Positions 16,708 to 19,527 of a stretch of 19,527 nucleotides of DNA are shown here, one piece after another (position 1 is the stretch's first letter; every line of letters begins with the position of its first letter). The translations under genes and the position numbers were made by a program. The DNA lies in the NCBI GenBank assembly GCA_021823905.1, contig JAKALX010000014.1, forward strand, positions 1 to 19,527, in the 5' to 3' direction. The notes beneath the pieces were generated by a model, which saw nothing but the letters and a program-made list of their open reading frames with translations, did no database searches and was not told where the DNA came from. The stretch is from Chloroflexota bacterium. Its GTDB lineage: Bacteria; Chloroflexota; Dehalococcoidia; Tepidiformales; Tepidiformaceae.

Positions 16708-17226
16708 CTATTCGACGACGACGAGCACCGCGCCCTCGACGACTCGATCGCCGTCCTTGACGGGGATCTCCGTGACGGTCCCGTCGGCCGAGGCCTTGAT
16801 CTCGTTCTCCATTTTCATCGCTTCGAGGATGAGGAGGATGTCGCCGCGTGCGACTTTGTCGCCAACCTTCACCCTGACGCTGACGACGCGACCGGCGATC
16901 TGGGCGCGAACGCTGCCCTTTGCCGCGGCGCCTCCGGCGGGTGCGGCAGGCGCTCCGGTGGCTGCGGGACGGGCGCGGCTCGCGCCGCCAGCAAGGCGCC
17001 CGTCGTATTCGACGGTGAATGGCCGGTAGTCTACCTGGACGTTCATCCCGCTCTGGCGCTCGCCCTGGGGCGGGAGCTGAACGCGGTAGGCGACGCCGCC
17101 CGCGGTTACAGTTGCGTGGGCGGACTCCTCACGGACCGAGACGGGATATTCATGGCCGTCCACAATGACGGTGTCTCCGCGAACCTCGACCTCGTAGCTG
17201 CGGCCGCCGACTGTCACGTTCGCCAT
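16708..17226 (-). CDS. Biotin carboxyl carrier protein of a split carboxylase or decarboxylase
   Basis: This 172-residue carrier protein has a C-terminal biotinyl domain with the biotinylation motif EAMKMEN (K138) and the half-motif APMxG replaced by AQIAGRVVSV. An Ala/Pro/Gly-rich linker (about residues 80-103) separates it from an unusual beta-rich N-terminal region of about 75 residues. Biotin on K138 would carry the carboxyl group to the carboxyltransferase encoded just upstream, whose stop lies 10 bases before this start. The ATG at 17226 follows a GGGGG stretch at 6 bases. An in-frame extension to 17364 overlaps the upstream gene and was rejected. Confidence 0.93.
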   Translation of the reverse strand: MANVTVGGRSYEVEVRGDTVIVDGHEYPVSVREESAHATVTAGGVAYRVQLPPQGERQSGMNVQVDYRPFTVEYDGRLAGGASRARPAATGAPAAPAGGAAAKGSVRAQIAGRVVSVRVKVGDKVARGDILLILEAMKMENEIKASADGTVTEIPVKDGDRVVEGAVLVVVE

Positions 17227-17236
17227 TTCCGGCCCC

Positions 17237-18736
17237 CTAGCGCATCTGGCGCATGCGGCCGAAGCTCCGCCATGCGGTTCCGTTGCCGTTCCCGGACTCG
17301 GGAGCAGCGAGTACGATCGGCGCCGCGGCAGCCGCTTTCTTTTCGCCAATCGCGAGCGCGCCAACGATCGCGGCGACGAGCTCGCGTTCGGGACCGCCGC
17401 CTTCGGTGCGCCACTGGAGGAACTCCTTGCCCGGCTGCGGGAACATCACGTAGCTGAGGACGTCCTCGGTGGTCTTGGCGAGGTCGCCGATCTCGGCCTT
17501 CGACTTCTCCATCTCGGGCGCGATGTCGTCCGCCGGGCGGTGGGTGATTGGCTGGTCGTCGCCGAGGATGGTCTTGAGGATGTCCGGCGCGATTGGCGCC
17601 GCGGTTTCGCCGTAGAGGCCCCTGGCGAGGTTCTTCGTCTCGCGGGTGACGGTGCCGTAGCGCTTGCCGGTGAGGACGTTGAGGACGGCCTGGGTGCCGA
17701 CGATCTGCGAGCTGGGCGTGACGAGCGGCGGGTAGCCGAGGTCGGCGCGAACGAGAGCGTTCTCGGCGAGAACATCCTTCAGGCGGTGCTCCTGGCCCTG
17801 CTCCCGAAGCTGTCCAACAAGGTTCGAGATCATGCCGCCGGGAACCTGGTGCATGAGCACGCCGGCGTCGATGCCGAGGAGGTTGCTTTCGAACTTCCAG
17901 TACTTGCGGCGGACCCCCTTGAAGTACTCGGAAAGCTGCCCGAGCTTCTCGATGTCGAGACCCGTGGAATGGTCCGGATCCTCCGCGAGGGCGGCGACGA
18001 GCGTCTCGGTGGCCGGCTGCGAGGTGCCGCCGGCGAGGCTGCTGATCGCGGTGTCGATGACGTCGGCGCCGCTTTGCACGCCCATCAGGTAGGCCATCTC
18101 GGAGTAGCCCGAGGTGTCGTGGCAGTGCATCTGGAGGAGCTTGTCCGGGTGGTCCTTCTTGAGGCGGGTGACGAGCGCCTTCGCCATCATCGGGCTGAGG
18201 AGGCCGGCCATGTCCTTGATGCAGAGCGAGTCGGCGCCCATTTCGACCATGCGATCGGCCATGGCCGCGAACTTGTCAACCGTGTGGACGGGACTGATGG
18301 TGTAGCAGAGCGTGCCCTGGACGTGCCCGCCAGCCCGCTTCACCGCCTTGAAGGCGGTCTCCAGGTTCCGGACGTCGTTGAGGGCGTCGAAGATGCGGAA
18401 GATGTCCATGCCGTTCTCGACGGCCTTCGCGCAGAACGTTTCGACCACGTCGTCGGCGTAGTGACGGTAGCCGACCGCGTTCTGACCGCGGAGGAGCATC
18501 TGGGTCGGCGTGTTCTTCAGCCGCTTCTTGATCTCGCGGAGGCGCTCCCAGGGGTCTTCCTTGAGGAAGCGCATGGCCGTGTCGAAGGTCGCGCCACCCC
18601 AGCATTCGATGCTGTGGTAGCCGATCGAATCCATGAGCTCGAGCGCCGGGATCATGTCCTCGGTGCGCATGCGCGTCGCCAGGAGCGACTGGTGGCCATC
18701 GCGGATGGCCGTCTCCATAATGCCGACTCTGGTCAT
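17237..18736 (-). CDS. Carboxyltransferase subunit, PycB/OadA type
   Basis: This 499-residue protein matches the carboxyltransferase half of pyruvate carboxylase, oxaloacetate decarboxylase alpha or the transcarboxylase 5S subunit. It has a TIM barrel with the opening motif ETAIRDGHQSLLATRMRTED (D13 binds metal), then IKDMAGLLSP with the lysine that is modified in the family, and the metal-binding QMHCHDTSGYSE. The conserved C-terminal domain includes KFESNLLGIDAGVLMHQVPG and GMISNLVGQ. The C-terminus after residue 455 is Ala-rich and lacks a biotinyl domain, which is supplied by the next gene. The ATG at 18736 has no ribosome-binding site. No biotin carboxylase gene is in the window, so carboxylase versus decarboxylase is open. 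Confidence 0.93.
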   Translation of the reverse strand: MTRVGIMETAIRDGHQSLLATRMRTEDMIPALELMDSIGYHSIECWGGATFDTAMRFLKEDPWERLREIKKRLKNTPTQMLLRGQNAVGYRHYADDVVETFCAKAVENGMDIFRIFDALNDVRNLETAFKAVKRAGGHVQGTLCYTISPVHTVDKFAAMADRMVEMGADSLCIKDMAGLLSPMMAKALVTRLKKDHPDKLLQMHCHDTSGYSEMAYLMGVQSGADVIDTAISSLAGGTSQPATETLVAALAEDPDHSTGLDIEKLGQLSEYFKGVRRKYWKFESNLLGIDAGVLMHQVPGGMISNLVGQLREQGQEHRLKDVLAENALVRADLGYPPLVTPSSQIVGTQAVLNVLTGKRYGTVTRETKNLARGLYGETAAPIAPDILKTILGDDQPITHRPADDIAPEMEKSKAEIGDLAKTTEDVLSYVMFPQPGKEFLQWRTEGGGPERELVAAIVGALAIGEKKAAAAAPIVLAAPESGNGNGTAWRSFGRMRQMR

Positions 18737-18818
18737 GTACAGCCCGCGTGAGAGAGTGTGGAGGGCGCCCGGCGAAGCGCGGGGGCGTTCCATCCCACAC
18801 TAGCAAAGCGATCGGCTA

Positions 18819-18836
18819 CCGGCGAACCTTCGCCGG
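18819..18836 (-). terminator. Hairpin after the HDOD gene
   Basis: CCGGCGAA and TTCGCCGG form a perfect eight-base inverted repeat with a two-base spacer, starting 6 bases after the HDOD stop codon on the minus strand. No T-run follows, so it is not a classic intrinsic terminator. It could still stabilise or end the HDOD message before the carboxyltransferase gene. The remaining spacer (18737-18818) shows no convincing promoter. Confidence 0.45.
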
Positions 18837-18842
18837 AGCGAA

Positions 18843-19526
18843 TCAAGCCGCGCCTGCACGAACCCCGACGGGCATGCCCGCGACAAGAACCATCAGCGCG
18901 TCGACCTGCTTCATCAGCCGGAGGAAGTCGTCCGGCGGCTGGCGCCGGGTACCGGGGGGCAGGGGGACGATGTAGCCGGGAAGGAGACCGTTCTGGGTGC
19001 AGAAGCGGTCGGCGGCGGCAACCACGCCGGTGAGCGTGATTTCGCCCAGACCATCGTCGTGGTGGTGACGGATCGCTTCCTGGATCGCTTCGGGCAGCTT
19101 CCACTTGGCGGCGAGCAGGTTGCCGGTTGCGGCGTGGTCGAAGTCCAGCATCTCGAGTTCACTGACTTCGAGGGGGACGTCGCGAGCGATGGCGTCGGCG
19201 ACCGCCTGGTCGAGGCCAGCGGGATCGGAGTAGAACATGGCGAGCCGGCCCATGTTGTGGAGGATACCGGCGGTGAAAGCCGTTGGAACGTCGAGGCGGC
19301 GGCTCTTGCCCGCGAGTTCGGACGCCTTGAAGGCGATCGCGATCGAATGCCGCCAGAACGCGTCGACGCGAAAGAGAGCATGGAGGGCGTCGGGTGCGTA
19401 GCTGCCGGCGATCGCGCCGCTAATCGCGATGTTGCGAGCCTGGATGAAGCCCAGCATCACGAGCGCTTCCTGGACCGACGTGACTTCGTGTGCGCGCCGG
19501 TAAGCGGCGGAGTTCGCGACCCCGAG
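18843..19526 (-). CDS. HDOD-domain signalling protein (5' end missing)
   Basis: The visible 227 residues are the C-terminal part of an HDOD domain. The frame is open to the window edge (LGVANSAAYRRAHEVTSVQE, then ALVMLGFIQARNIAIS), so the start lies outside. Family features include VDAFWRHSIAIAFKASELAG, TAGILHNMGRLAM and FDHAATGNLLAAKWKLPEAI, followed by IRHHHDD. The usual HD pair reads HN here (GILHNMG), so phosphodiesterase activity is unlikely, as in many HDOD proteins. Such proteins act in bacterial signalling, often fused to receiver or EAL domains, which may lie upstream. It ends in TGA at 18843. Confidence 0.9.
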   Translation of the reverse strand, partial: LGVANSAAYRRAHEVTSVQEALVMLGFIQARNIAISGAIAGSYAPDALHALFRVDAFWRHSIAIAFKASELAGKSRRLDVPTAFTAGILHNMGRLAMFYSDPAGLDQAVADAIARDVPLEVSELEMLDFDHAATGNLLAAKWKLPEAIQEAIRHHHDDGLGEITLTGVVAAADRFCTQNGLLPGYIVPLPPGTRRQPPDDFLRLMKQVDALMVLVAGMPVGVRAGAA

Positions 19527-19527
19527 G

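Noticed and set aside
17540..18751. Long plus-strand open frame opposite the carboxyltransferase (403 codons)
   Set aside because: The minus-strand protein shows all carboxyltransferase motifs; the plus frame is low-complexity and has none.

Overview
The window is 19.5 kb of GC-rich, densely packed bacterial DNA holding 19 protein genes. Two of them run off the window edges. No RNA genes, insertion sequences, integrases or CRISPR arrays were seen. Most genes are on the minus strand. The gene content suggests a Chloroflexota-like or actinobacterium-like organism: a SUF operon with a SufR repressor, SufU, SufT and a Rieske ferredoxin; a DUF3524 glycosyltransferase; and a split biotin-dependent carboxyltransferase. 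This placement is inference from gene content only. No 16S or marker phylogeny is possible here.

Layout from left to right. (1) 2-664 (+): the end of an oligopeptide-type ABC transporter permease. (2) 5009 down to 672 (-): a compact operon of a Fur-family regulator followed by glcD, glcE and glcF (glycolate or D-lactate oxidase subunits), with every junction overlapping. (3) 5089-5736 (+): a protein with three zinc ribbons, divergent from fur. (4) 12247 down to 5744 (-): an eight-gene Fe-S assembly operon, sufR-sufC-sufB-sufD-Rieske ferredoxin-sufS-sufU-sufT. It is read from a recognisable promoter whose -35 box overlaps a CAAC-N6-GTTG inverted repeat, the operator type known for SufR. (5) 14493 down to 12367 (-): a DUF3524/GT4 glycosyltransferase (tRNA-queuosine mannosyltransferase-like) and a YihY/BrkB membrane protein. 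(6) 14655-15788 (+): a family III CoA-transferase, with a seven-base tandem repeat in the divergent spacer. (7) 16604 down to 15801 (-): a small possible PD-(D/E)XK-fold protein and a small HAD-type protein, in the same reading frame and separated by one stop codon and a hairpin. (8) 18736 down to 16708 (-): a carboxyltransferase (PycB/OadA type) and its biotin carrier protein. (9) 19526 down to 18843 (-): an HDOD-domain protein, cut by the window edge.

The central theme is iron and redox. SufC/B/D, SufS/U and SufT would build Fe-S clusters. The Rieske protein and GlcF in the window are Fe-S proteins themselves. SufR (Fe-S sensing) and Fur (metal sensing) would tie both operons to iron status. 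No clearly new defence or mobile system was found. The items most worth a second look are the SufR operator with an apparently leaderless sufR, the fur-glcDEF coupling, the in-frame stop and hairpin junction at 16164-16185, and the heptamer repeat beside the glycosyltransferase start. No stretch longer than 161 bases lacks a gene.
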